Of a stretch of 64,000 nucleotides of DNA, positions 1-9,681 are shown one piece after another. The notes below the pieces were generated by a model. It was not told the DNA's origin. It saw nothing but the letters and a program-made list of their open reading frames with translations, and did not search any database. The translations under genes and the position numbers were made by a program. Position 1 is the first letter of the stretch. Every line of letters starts with the position of its first letter. Origin of the DNA: Zasmidium citrigriseum (lineage: Eukaryota; Ascomycota; Dothideomycetes; Mycosphaerellales; Mycosphaerellaceae); NCBI GenBank assembly GCA_002786025.1, contig NHNW01000026.1:124001-188000 (forward strand), given 5' to 3'.

Positions 1-594
1 TTGAACTTGATGGAGATCAGCAAACAGCACGCCGGGCACATGTTTTGGCATGTATGTTTGTGATGTTCTGTCAGGTCGAGGAAACGAGCACCTGTAAGCA
101 GTGGATGATGAGGGGATGGGTCGATGTTTGTTATTTGACTTTTTGCTCTTCGGTAGCTTTCTGAATTCGTGCTCTGCCCCCAAATGAGTCTTCATTTTCA
201 TGTTTTTGTGTTGTGATGTTTCATGAACGTTTAGGCTGAGATTGAAGGCTGATGTCATTCGATCTGGGTGATATTGGCCGTTTGGTCTGGATCTCAAACC
301 GTGAACCAGGTAATCGTCACAATCTGGAGTCAATTGAAAGGATGGACCATGGTACGGATGACACCAAAGAACTGGTCGAAGAGGAAACAGAGCACGCGAG
401 GTCGTGAAGTCTATTCTCTGTGCCTGGCGAGATCTGATAAGCGATTAGATCTGGGGAAAGTTTGATTGGTTCGGGATGAAGGTCGTCTAGTTGAACTTCG
501 AAGTTCGAACTTCTTGCCTCCTCGTTTCATCAACTTTACTTTTTGCCTTTCTTTCAATGCGGTATTGAGTGGAGGAGAAGGGCAGGAGGGAGAT
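1..594. other. Upstream region of RSM22, no gene seen
   Basis: Only short open frames without a recognisable domain are present. The RSM22 frame stays open upstream to about 466 but has no ATG there, so this stretch is best read as promoter and 5' leader of RSM22. Confidence 0.5.
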
Positions 595-2952
595 ATGCTC
601 ACGACAATGCAATCCCTGATGGGCATACGATGCCAGACCTGTCGACTGAGGAGTTTGATTCGGATGCAACAGGTCGCGAGGAGTAAGAGGGGGTTTTCGA
701 ATACAACATTGAGAGCACTACCGAGGAGAAGGACTTCATCGACGCCGGCAAAGAGCTCGGGAAAAGAAAGAGCAAGCATTGGAGAAGTCTTCAGTCAAAG
801 AGAACAAGTCCGCCTGATTGAGAGTCTATTTGCATCGGGACAAATCTCGCGCGAAGAATGGAGGGAGAGTGTCTGGATCCAAGCTGGGTTGAGGAAAGAT
901 GCTGAGGGTAAAGGGAGGAGTGTGGAAGGCGGCGTGGAGGATGAGATGAGACGGTTGAGAGAGTGGTATGCCGGGAAGGAAGTTCCTGGGGAGTTGCTTG
1001 AGGGGGAGGAGAGGGTGGTTTATGAGCGGTTGTTTGGGGGTGTGGGGATGGTTGAGGAGATTGATGTTGATGTTGGGGAAGAAGAAGGTGGGACGGGGAC
1101 TGGGATAATGAGGGAGGGAGAGGGGGGTGTGCTTGAGGAGGTGGAGTTTGATACTGAGGAGGGATTGGAGAGGAAGAGGGGACGGAAGAGGAATAGGGGG
1201 GATGAGGTTTTGAGTGGGGATATTAGGGCTGCTATGGAAGGACAAGAGAGTGTGGATAAGGAAGTTGAGGAAGAGGATGGAGATGCTGCGTTTCAACGGA
1301 CACATCCCCTTACACTTGCGAATCGCTTCGCGACGAACCCGTCTACCCTTCTCATGCCGAAGACTCAGCTCGTGGAGCCTATTGAGAGGATGTTGGTGAA
1401 TATCTCGAACAAGCACATCTCGGAACACGCGCACCGAATCTTTGGAGGCCCGGGACTGCCCTACTCGACTTCGACTTCTGCGAGAGCGAAGGCCATGCCG
1501 CAGAAAGCTATTGCGTTGGATGCGTATCAGAGCCAGATGGCGGAGATTGAGGGGGATGTGTATATGGCTTCTTTGATTCCGGGGGTTTATGCGAGTGTTA
1601 TGGCGGTTCTGGTGGAGACGAGGAAGAAGTTGGGGACGGAGTGGGCAAGGGAGATGGTGAAGAAGGCTGAGCGGGGCGAGCTCAAGATTCTGGATGCTGG
1701 CGGTGGTGGTGCAGGTGTTCTCGCTGTAAGGGAACTCATTCGGGCTGAGTGGGAGAGCATGCTTGAAGAAGACCAAGGTCTTGAAAGTCCCATGGCATTG
1801 GCAGAACTCGACGGCAAGGCCGGTGGCGAAGGAGCAAGACCACCTCTGGGACAGGCCACTGTCTTGACCGGATCCGACGTCCTTCGCAAACGTGCAGCAA
1901 AACTCCTCGAGAACACAACCTTCATCCCCCGACTGCCAGACTACAACCACACAGAAGAAGCCAAACTCAGAGGCAAATTCGACATCGTAATCGCACCACA
2001 CACCCTCTGGCCGCTCCGAGAAGACTACATCCGCAAAACGCACGTCCAAAACCTCTGGAACCTCGCCAGCGCCGACGGCGGAATTCTCATCCTTCTCGAG
2101 AAAGGCGTTCCCCGTGGCTTCGAAATGATCGCCGGCGCGAGAGATATGCTGCTCGAAACCCGCATCGCCACACCAGCAGACTCCCAACCCCGCGAGCGAA
2201 AGATCAACGACAATAGTCCCCTGCCCGAGAAAGAATCCGCAATGATCATAGCCCCCTGCACGAACCACGCCTCCTGTCCGATGTACACCCAAAAAGGCCA
2301 CATCAAAGGCCGACGAGACATTTGTGCGTTTTCGCAACGTTACCACCGCCCCTCGTTCCTGCAACACATCTTCTCGCCCTCGGGCGGAGGTAAAAATCAC
2401 GAAGACGTCGACTTCAGCTATCTCTCCCTTCGACGCGGGCGCAGCCTCCCTGAGACCGTGCAACAAACCCCTGCGGCTACGGACGCCGCATTCGAAGGCT
2501 ATCAAGAGGCTTCGCCGTCGAGTTTGAGTCTGCCGCGGATGGTCCTCCCACCCCTGAAACGCAAAGGCCACGTTATCCTCGACTTGTGCACTCCCTCCGG
2601 AACTCTCGAACGCTGGACCGTGCCAAGGTCATTCTCGAAACAAGCCTATCGCGATGCGCGAAAGGCTTCTTGGGGAGATTTGTGGGCTTTGGGAGCAAAG
2701 ACGCGGATTGCCAGACGGGTGATTGTGCGGGATAAGAATGCTAAGAAGAAGGAGAAGGAGGAAAGAGATTTGGAGATTGCGAGGGAGAGAGATGGCGGCG
2801 AGGGTAGTGATGAGTATGGACGGATTGTGCTGGATGATATTGAGGGGGAGTTGGAGGGGGGACGGGTTAGAGTTGGGAGGAAGGTTAAGGGGATAAGGGA
2901 TAAGAGGGATAAGAAGGGGGATGGGAGGGGACGGAGGAAGAATCGGAATTGA
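595..2952 (+). CDS. RSM22: Mitochondrial small-subunit ribosome assembly factor Rsm22 (METTL17 family)
   Basis: Predicted 785-residue, intron-free protein of the Rsm22/METTL17 family, methyltransferase-like proteins of the mitochondrial small ribosomal subunit. The first ATG of the frame is at 595; the frame is open further upstream without an ATG. The N-terminus is rich in Arg and Ser with few acids, as in a mitochondrial presequence. A SAM-binding-like glycine motif, LDAGGGGAG, lies near residues 366-374. Four cysteines match the Fe-S ligands described for METTL17: C555 and C561 (CTNHASC), C577 (DICAFSQRY) and C665 (LDLCTPSG). They are followed by the family signature LERWTVPRS and then GDLWALGAKT. 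The C-terminus is very basic, consistent with rRNA binding. The insertion around residues 110-230 is acidic and variable. Family assignment is strong; whether it still has catalytic activity cannot be told. Confidence 0.93.
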   Translation: MLTTMQSLMGIRCQTCRLRSLIRMQQVARSKRGFSNTTLRALPRRRTSSTPAKSSGKERASIGEVFSQREQVRLIESLFASGQISREEWRESVWIQAGLRKDAEGKGRSVEGGVEDEMRRLREWYAGKEVPGELLEGEERVVYERLFGGVGMVEEIDVDVGEEEGGTGTGIMREGEGGVLEEVEFDTEEGLERKRGRKRNRGDEVLSGDIRAAMEGQESVDKEVEEEDGDAAFQRTHPLTLANRFATNPSTLLMPKTQLVEPIERMLVNISNKHISEHAHRIFGGPGLPYSTSTSARAKAMPQKAIALDAYQSQMAEIEGDVYMASLIPGVYASVMAVLVETRKKLGTEWAREMVKKAERGELKILDAGGGGAGVLAVRELIRAEWESMLEEDQGLESPMALAELDGKAGGEGARPPLGQATVLTGSDVLRKRAAKLLENTTFIPRLPDYNHTEEAKLRGKFDIVIAPHTLWPLREDYIRKTHVQNLWNLASADGGILILLEKGVPRGFEMIAGARDMLLETRIATPADSQPRERKINDNSPLPEKESAMIIAPCTNHASCPMYTQKGHIKGRRDICAFSQRYHRPSFLQHIFSPSGGGKNHEDVDFSYLSLRRGRSLPETVQQTPAATDAAFEGYQEASPSSLSLPRMVLPPLKRKGHVILDLCTPSGTLERWTVPRSFSKQAYRDARKASWGDLWALGAKTRIARRVIVRDKNAKKKEKEERDLEIARERDGGEGSDEYGRIVLDDIEGELEGGRVRVGRKVKGIRDKRDKKGDGRGRRKNRN

Positions 2953-3267
2953 TGAGACTCTGCCCTGTACAGATAGACATGTAAAGGAATGCAAAGAAAC
3001 GATGTAAGATACGATGATGGTAATGGCTTGTGAAAGCCTTGTATATTCTCTGCCTCTTCACACACACACACACTCCTATCAATGCAAAACTTTTTCCCCT
3101 TTCCAAGAGTTCGTACAAGCTGTACATGTAGACTGTACAGTGATGATGATATTTTGCTGAATACACGCGCTTTTCGCGGCCGTTGGGGGAATCATAAAAC
3201 GTCCAAAAGACTGACCAAAAGTCCAAAAATGCCAACGTCCTCTCCGCAATTAGTTGGGCAAAGACAC
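2953..3267. other. Convergent spacer with a short CA microsatellite
   Basis: Spacer between the 3' ends of RSM22 and the Zn2Cys6 gene. It holds a short (CA)n run at about 3059-3073 and nothing else recognisable. Confidence 0.6.
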
Positions 3268-4911
3268 CTAAGCCTCGCTTCTTTCTCGTATGGGGAGGAA
3301 GTTGCCGACGATGAGTGAAGGACTGTAGATCTATCAGCACAGGAATTAATCAAAAAGGAGCTTGGAGTCGACTCACATGTTATGCGTATCCCTCCGAATC
3401 GTGAAACTGAAACAACACCGCACCGTCTCCATCGCCCGTCCGCCCCCACCGCCTCCTTTCGCAGGTGAAGAGTTCCCCACGAGCGGTCTCTTCAACGAGC
3501 AGCTCGTCAAGATGGCTTTCTGAGACTGGTCGAAAGCAATCGCGCCAAATTTTTCCCAGTAGCTAACCAGACTGTCCTCGGCGATGATCTCGTGGATGGC
3601 GAGCTTGCCATCACGAAGTTTCTCGAGAGGAACTCGAATGAGCTCGGCCATCTCGGTGTTGCCGCGGAAGATCTCGCCTGTACGGCGCCAGCAGCAGGCG
3701 GGAATGGCCATGGAGGCGAAGACACGGTCGTATTCCATCAGTGATCGTTCGAACCACATTTCGACAAGCACGAGCTGCATGTCGGTGAGACTTTGCATGG
3801 CTTCGCGGAATTTGGGCCGGAAACGGTCCAGTTGTTTCAGGATGCGAAGTTGGGATTCTCGGGAGAGGTGTTTTGACATGTACTGGTTAAGTCGAGCGTA
3901 GCCTTTGACGTAGTTGAAGGGTTTGAGCATGCCGGCGTCGTACTTCGCTCTCAAGAGCTTGTGTAGACGATTCTCGGCGCTTTCGAGACCGGCTGGGTCG
4001 GCTGCTGTCATGTAGAACTTATCTCGGGCGCGAGAATCGACAGGGAATGTTGATGAGGGCCGAGAGATCTCTTGACCGGCGGCATTTTGGGCGAGGGCGG
4101 CAGGATGGAGGGTGCTTTGTTGGTTGTTGGAGGTCGGAGGTTGCATGTTGTTGGCGGCGAGAGCGTTAAGTGAGGACGTGCTAAGTAGGGGATCGTTGAA
4201 TAGCGCCTGTGCATCGTCGCTGTTATAGAGGCCGCCGTCGTCGATGAGTGAGGAGGAGAGGAAGTCGTTGAGTAGGTTGTACTCGTTGGTCACCTCGCTC
4301 GTGTTGAACATGTAATTGGGATGCAGATGGTGCATGTCCTGGAATTGGTTCTGCACGCCGCTGTTGTTCCAGTCTAGGTTCTGGATCAGGTTGTTGGAGT
4401 TGCTGGCGGTGGGTATAGGCTGCTTTAATCGTGCTGGCGACAAAGGTGTTGGCTGGACGAGGTGCGGGCCCACGTTGCCATTGATGGTCCCCATGGCCAT
4501 ATCACCATTCGCCGCGTACTGAATATCTCCATTTGTAGGCATCATATTCTTGCCGTCTGCTCCAACGACCTCGCCCGCAGCTGGCGCAATATCAGCCACG
4601 CCGGCCTCACTCTTGCTCCTCTTAGGCGGATCGCGTGGCTCGTCGTGACACAGGTGTCCAATGTCGCGCTTGATGCACCGCGCGCATGGCCTCTCCAGAT
4701 CGCAGGTCATATGCGATCGTCGACAGTAGACGCAGGCATGGTTGACCTTTCTCCTCTTCTTCTTGCCCTCGCCATTCTCTTGGCCCGTTGCCTCGGAGCT
4801 CTTGCGCTTGGGCGACGCTCTCGACTCTTTCGTAGCTGGCGAATCGGTCTTGGACTTGGGATCTTCTGCGGTAGAGGCCTTGCGCTCCTTGTCGCCCGCC
4901 GAGGGAGTCAT
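3268..4911 (-). CDS. Zn(II)2Cys6 transcription factor of the gluconeogenesis activator type (Rds2/Ert1/AcuK/AcuM-like)
   Basis: Exons 3377-4911 and 3268-3322, joined by a 54-bp GTGAGT...CTACAG intron, give 529 residues. The DNA-binding cluster has C60, C63, C70, C76, C79 and C88 (C-x2-C-x6-C-x5-C-x2-C-x8-C) behind a basic KKKRRKVNHA stretch. The spacing and the phrase CVYCRRSHMTCDLERPC fit the Rds2/Ert1/AcuK/AcuM group, which activates gluconeogenic genes. The middle is low-complexity Asn/Gln/Ala. The C-terminal domain includes RCCFSFTIRRD and, only after splicing, IPSLIVGNFLP, the ending I expect for this family; that supports the intron. The frame is open upstream to 5085, but the ATG at 4911 gives a family-like N-terminus. 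The exact orthologue (AcuK or AcuM) is not resolved. Confidence 0.85.
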
Positions 4912-6289
4912 ATCGAAGAGAACAGGTAAGCCAGCTCGACGAGTTCCGCTCGTGCGGCGCGGTGCCACGTAGGTGTTGATCAATGTGCGCCGTTCGGTCT
5001 CGTGTTCCAATGTTACTGCGAGTGATCGATGTCGGAGTGATCGGCGGGCCCCATGGAGTGTGTAACAGTCAAAGCGTGCCCACAAATGGTAGGGCTGGAG
5101 AGTCAGCAGTTGTACAGCTCCTCGTCCATGCGGGGTGGATCGGCAAGCCTTGCCGAGGCGCCGACGCCATGTGATTGGTCCACATGGACTTCAGGTCTTC
5201 CTGCTCCAGAGTTGCACAGCTCGAAAACCACATCCAACACCTCTACAGGTCGTCGACCATTGATTGCCATTCGATGTCAAAAATCTTTTGCATCACAGAA
5301 ATGTCAACAAAGATATCCCAGAGATATCGCGGAGTGACTGCTGCCTCCCAGCGATGATAGACAGCCCTTGATTCGACAAAGGATGTTGCATGGCACGATC
5401 AAGAACGTATTGAGCCAAGCGGCGATGCGTTTGCTAAACTATTGTGACAAAGCTGTACAACTTGGGAAGATTGTATGATCGGAAGCCTCATGGATAGTTC
5501 TGCTGATGCGATGAGTAGTGATCAGAACGCACGCTTCGGACAAAATGTCGGCATCGAACTTCCCAATGGGAATTTGGGATATCCCACAGAACATGAAAGT
5601 CTACCAAGAGTCGCAACTCTTGGAGATATGTGGGCAGACTTATTTCAGACGCCTGGAAATATCGCTGACTACTTTGTTTTGCACCTAATATACCTTCGGA
5701 GGTGGATTGATCATAAAACACACAGGCCTCTGTTCAAAGCTGCGATGCACACATTGTGTTCCGGCTCGTAGATTGAATGGGATCCCCTCGGCATTCCCAG
5801 CGCTGAAATTACGAAGGCACCTCGATTCTCCTAGCATGGGCATGAACACTTTTCTGACGCTCTTGTGCGACGGAAGTTACAAGCTAGCAATGCCGGCGCT
5901 ATGATGGTCTTGGAGATCTCACTACAGCCCAACACCTCTCCGCAAAGTGCCAATGGATAGAATCCTTCACGAAAAATCGTTCTTTGGCGATTTGATCTGC
6001 TCTGCGATGGTTCGCGAGATCATATCTATGGAGTTCTCTCTCATGTGTCCGGAAAGTCAAGGCGCAAAGCTTCGCAAATGCGAAGAGTGTCTGTGGGGTC
6101 AGTGCTGACCTTGTCAGACTTGCATTCGCCGCGCCCAGGGGAAAATCTCTTCCTTCCGAGCCGACATTCAGCAGCTTTTCCAGGAGCATTCACCGCAAGC
6201 GGCTGGAAAAGTTGCGCTGTTCCGGTCCTTCCTCTTCTCCTGCCACTGACACATCCACATTCTTTCCATCTCCCACAACACGACTCAAC
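4912..6289. other. Divergent intergenic region, 1.4 kb, no gene seen
   Basis: Shared upstream region of the Zn2Cys6 gene (minus) and the Cys-cluster/ubiquitin-like gene (plus). Open frames of up to about 100 codons occur (for example 5475-5771), but none has a recognisable domain or splice-supported extension. Confidence 0.5.
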
Positions 6290-8089
6290 ATGACCGCGAG
6301 CGATGGCTGGGAAGGTTACAAGTGGGTGGGAGGGAAGTGCACAAACTGTCAAGCTCTGCCTGGGCAACGAGTCAAGTGCTCCATGAACAAGTGCAGAAGC
6401 AAATGTCGCCGCTGTGCCTACCACCAATTGACTTGTTCCTTCGATCTTAGTCTTACACAGGAGCGCCCAGACACGACCTCCGCGTTACCCGACCCACCAC
6501 CTACACCAGCCTCGCCAATCTGGATCAAGACGGTTCCGATCAAGAAAGAACGTCCCGACGTCGTCAAAGACGATCAGATGCTCATCACAGGAATTTGGGG
6601 AAACGAGCCTGACATCGCCGCATTCCGCACGGTCAGGGTCAAGATCACGTCGGAGATATCCAACACGATATCGTCGACGCAATTCTGGACGAGGCCGCAA
6701 CAGACGATTCAAGACCTGAAAAAGCGCTGGTGCGACTCAAATCACATCAGCGCCCATGATCGCAGCCGGGTTACCTGGTTTTTCGAAGGCTCTCGCCTCG
6801 CAGACGACCAAACGTGCAAGTCATTGTTGACCAGTCTTGAAAAAGAGAATGCAGTGAAGGATGCAGGCGCCAAGGATGATCAAGATCCCTCGAACGGTCT
6901 TTGGCACGAGCTTCGAATTGTCGCTCAGATGGAAGACGTATCACTGGGAGAACAGGAGAATGAGCACCATGAGCAAGACAAGGAACTTGAGCTAGAGGTG
7001 GGAGATGAGCAACGCATGGAGAACGAAGAGTACCAAGAGGACAAGGAAGAGGTGGAAGACTTTAAGGACGAAGAGGAAGAGGAAGAAGGGGAGGAGGAGG
7101 AAGAGGAGGTAGAGGAAGAAAAGGAGGCAGAGGAAGAAGAGGAGGTAGAGGAAGAAGAGGAGGTAGAGAAAGAGGAGGAGGTAGAGAAAGAGGAGCTAGA
7201 CGAGGAGGAGCAAAGCGAGAGTTCGGAATGCTCAGACAAGTTTATGTTACACTTCCGGGTCAAGTCTTGTCTGCCTGGTACTCACACATGCCTCATCGAC
7301 TTGCGACACTATCAAACCGTCCACGACGTCCTTCATGAATGGTCCACGATGCAAGACCTGAGATACAAAGTCAACAAAGAAGATCTTTGGCTGGTCTACG
7401 ACGATTACCCTCTGGAGAGGAATATCTTCTGCAAGGACATTCCGTACATGGCGACGAGGTATTCCCAGGAACGAAAGCTTCCGTGTTTCAGCGACGAGAA
7501 GATTGAAGCATGCGTCACGACCTACGCAGAGGTCAGAAAGACTTTGAAGCAACGCCAAACGAATCTTGAAGCGGAGAACCGGCGTATCGGCGAGGAGTAT
7601 GAGAAGCAACAGCAAGATGCTGTTCGCAGAACGTTGACGGAATACGTCATCAACAATCGGCCCCTCAACAACTGCTATTTTCCGTCCATTGTGAAGGTCA
7701 TCGCCAGCTCGCAGACTCCAAACTCTCGAACTCTGACTGTTTACCGCCGAGACGACCAGGAAGTCGGGGAACTGCTTACCGCCTGGTGCATGTCGCACGC
7801 GGAGCTCAGGCTTTCCGAGGACGACATTAGCCTCTTTCAAAACGGGGCAGTGCTCCAATCGTCCGTTAAATGGTCTCAGGTTCACAATTTCTCCAGAGAA
7901 GCAATGAGTGAAGGGGAGAGCCTCTCTGCGAAGGCGATCTACGTTCAAGTCATGACGTTGTACTCTTTCAATGCTGTAGCTGCGCAGGAGGACAATATCT
8001 TTAGACGACTTGCTTTCCGCGCTCATGCAGAGCCGTCCGATGCAGTGATTCAGTCGAAGAAACGACCTAGGACTGTGAGGGAAGAGTAG
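6290..8089 (+). CDS. Uncharacterised nuclear-type protein: six-Cys cluster plus three ubiquitin-like repeats (paralogue A)
   Basis: I do not recognise a named family. From the ATG at 6290 the protein has 599 residues without introns. The N-terminus carries C17, C20, C30, C39, C42 and C49 (C-x2-C-x9-C-x8-C-x2-C-x6-C) in the frame GGKCTNCQ...CSMNKC...HQLTC. Three segments of about 70-90 residues resemble one another and a ubiquitin-like beta-grasp fold: about 114-213 (VRVKITSEIS), 317-398 (FRVKSCLPGTHTCLI) and 466-557 (VKVIASSQTPNSRTLTVY). Each has a hydrophobic strand pair, then a helix ending in a Trp such as KKRW, LHEW or LTAW. An almost pure Glu tract separates repeats 1 and 2. The tail KKRPRTVREE looks like a nuclear signal. 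The gene at 11482-13143 has the same architecture and cysteine spacing. The ubiquitin-like reading is an inference from pattern, not a database match. Confidence 0.8.
   Translation: MTASDGWEGYKWVGGKCTNCQALPGQRVKCSMNKCRSKCRRCAYHQLTCSFDLSLTQERPDTTSALPDPPPTPASPIWIKTVPIKKERPDVVKDDQMLITGIWGNEPDIAAFRTVRVKITSEISNTISSTQFWTRPQQTIQDLKKRWCDSNHISAHDRSRVTWFFEGSRLADDQTCKSLLTSLEKENAVKDAGAKDDQDPSNGLWHELRIVAQMEDVSLGEQENEHHEQDKELELEVGDEQRMENEEYQEDKEEVEDFKDEEEEEEGEEEEEEVEEEKEAEEEEEVEEEEEVEKEEEVEKEELDEEEQSESSECSDKFMLHFRVKSCLPGTHTCLIDLRHYQTVHDVLHEWSTMQDLRYKVNKEDLWLVYDDYPLERNIFCKDIPYMATRYSQERKLPCFSDEKIEACVTTYAEVRKTLKQRQTNLEAENRRIGEEYEKQQQDAVRRTLTEYVINNRPLNNCYFPSIVKVIASSQTPNSRTLTVYRRDDQEVGELLTAWCMSHAELRLSEDDISLFQNGAVLQSSVKWSQVHNFSREAMSEGESLSAKAIYVQVMTLYSFNAVAAQEDNIFRRLAFRAHAEPSDAVIQSKKRPRTVREE
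7060..7215 (+). repeat. Low-complexity GAG/GAA tract coding for poly-acidic linker
   Basis: Imperfect repeats of a GAGGTAGAGGAAGAAGAG-like unit encode a run of Glu broken by Val, Lys and Ala, between ubiquitin-like repeats 1 and 2 of the 6290-8089 gene. The tract is absent from the paralogue at 11482-13143, so it is a lineage-specific expansion of the linker. Confidence 0.85.
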
Positions 8090-8444
8090 ATGCGGGATCA
8101 GATTGCAGGATGGGCATGTGAATATTCGTGATCAAAATTGATCCGTTAGAAACTTCGGGGAGCAGTGTCGGGATTCCTTTGTCTTCGTGCGAACATTGCT
8201 GGATTGCTCAATAGGTCTAGTGCAAGCCCAAAGCATGGCACCTGAAGTGAATGTTTAGGCCTGGCATCAATACGACCTTTCCCATGAGCATCACCACGGA
8301 ATGCATCTCTATGAGTCCAAGGCATTTCAAGTGGCATGTACATCGATATGGAAATGCAATAAAAGGCCTCTTTCCTCTTCAACAATCCGCACGATGGCTG
8401 GCAGATAAGGGGCATCTTCTGCCACAGCGTGAGAATTATCACCT

Positions 8445-8480
8445 TACTAGTAATTCTACTAGTAATTTTACTAGTAATAG
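8445..8480. repeat. 12-bp x 3 palindromic minisatellite (TACTAGTAATTN type)
   Basis: Three tandem 12-bp units, TACTAGTAATTC, TACTAGTAATTT and TACTAGTAATAG. With the flanking T each contains the 10-bp palindrome TTACTAGTAA or a near form. The period is exact and the units differ only in the last two bases. Confidence 0.9.
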
Positions 8481-8657
8481 CACTCATATAACTGTTTGCA
8501 TGTGCAGCTCACAAGTTGAAGGCCGGAGATAGTCTCAGATTCCATGCCACTTCCGCGACAAGCTATCCAGATTAGTAGACCTCCGTAGCTTCCTCGTTTC
8601 TATTGGTTACAGTCGCGTTGGCCTGCTCACTGAGACTACGCGGCCGACTTCACTCCA

Positions 8658-8693
8658 CTACCGGTAGCCCTACCGGTAGCCCTACCGGTAGCC
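8658..8693. repeat. 12-bp x 3 palindromic minisatellite (CTACCGGTAGCC)
   Basis: Three perfect tandem copies of CTACCGGTAGCC. The first ten bases of each unit, CTACCGGTAG, are a perfect palindrome. It has the same period and copy number as the triplet 180 bp upstream but an unrelated sequence. Confidence 0.95.
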
Positions 8694-9681
8694 AACCTCT
8701 TGTCAGGTTCACATCACAACTAGTATTCATAACAGTATTTCAATAAAGCCCCATGGCAGTATCACACAGCTGTACTTTGACTGTAATATGGTCATATGGC
8801 GCTCAACCCGGCCGCTTGAGAAGACAGCACAGACACCCATTGGTTTGCCCAAAGCTATGTGCATACTCTTGCCAATCGTTTGGTAACTGATTGAGAAACT
8901 AGTTATGTAACTGCTTAGATATCTGAATATTCGCCGCAATCGCCTAGACTTGTAGGCGAGGACAGGATCACACACGTCACGTCTTCCTGAGTGACACTTC
9001 GATTATTGAACCAAACGAAGACCGAAAAGAGGAAGCGACAGCGCAGATATCTCGAATCGACTTTACATTTGGTGACGACCACTCGGCCTTTGCGTCTATT
9101 CGAAGTGTCCGACCCGCTCTTCCAGCTGTGCGACTGGCGCCGGCTTGCCTCTGTGGCTACAATTCCCATCGCCCAACGAGACACATTCTGTCGATGATCG
9201 CCGACGGATTCTACGCCATCGTAAGCTTACAATCCCGTCGACGTGATGCGCAGGAACCAGCATTGAAAGAATCTCGAGGCTCCTTGGGTCAGATGAGCGC
9301 TCAGCGGGAAGATGCACAGCCCGCACATCCTGCGCATGTACTTTCTGCGACCCATTCGACCTGTTTTCGCTCATTTCCCAGAAATTGTGTCGATGCAGTG
9401 CATGTGTGGAAGTTTTCAACAGTATGGACCTGGAAAAGACGATAATCAACGAGTGCCTGCAGTACCCATTCTTGGGTGGTCCCCGTGAAAAGAGGCGGGG
9501 GCAGAATGTGGAGATCTGGTACAGGGAGCTAGCGTGGAGTCTGCGGAAAGGATCTCACCGCCCGAGCTTGGGAAATGAAAAGGGTTTCGCCTTTCTCCTG
9601 AAGACCTTGTCTCTTCTTCACTCAGCACATATCTCTGCAGCTGAACTCTTCGGACTTTGACCACCTTTCGTCGAAGCCAGC

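Larger units (their letters stand above)
8090..9681. other. Intergenic region with two palindromic 12-bp minisatellites, no gene seen
   Basis: 1.6 kb between paralogue A and the CXC gene. It contains the tandem triplets at 8445-8480 and 8658-8693. No open frame here has a recognisable domain. It presumably also holds the promoter of the CXC gene. Confidence 0.55.

Noticed and set aside
826..2571. 581-codon minus-strand open frame across RSM22
   Set aside because: It is antisense to a clear RSM22 coding sequence and has no domain of its own; purine-biased codons on the sense strand keep the other strand open.
6925..7263. Poly-Ser minus-strand frame
   Set aside because: Antisense of the Glu tract of the gene at 6290-8089.
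9096..9140. Minus-strand PVAQLEER-like peptide resembling the antisense reading of a tRNA D-arm
   Set aside because: A GTCGCACAGCTGGAAGAGCG stretch looks like a D-arm, but I could not find a matching acceptor stem, anticodon arm or T-loop within tRNA distance.
8845..9445. Short open frames on both strands before the CXC gene
   Set aside because: No domain, no splice-supported extension and overlapping frames on both strands; treated as intergenic.
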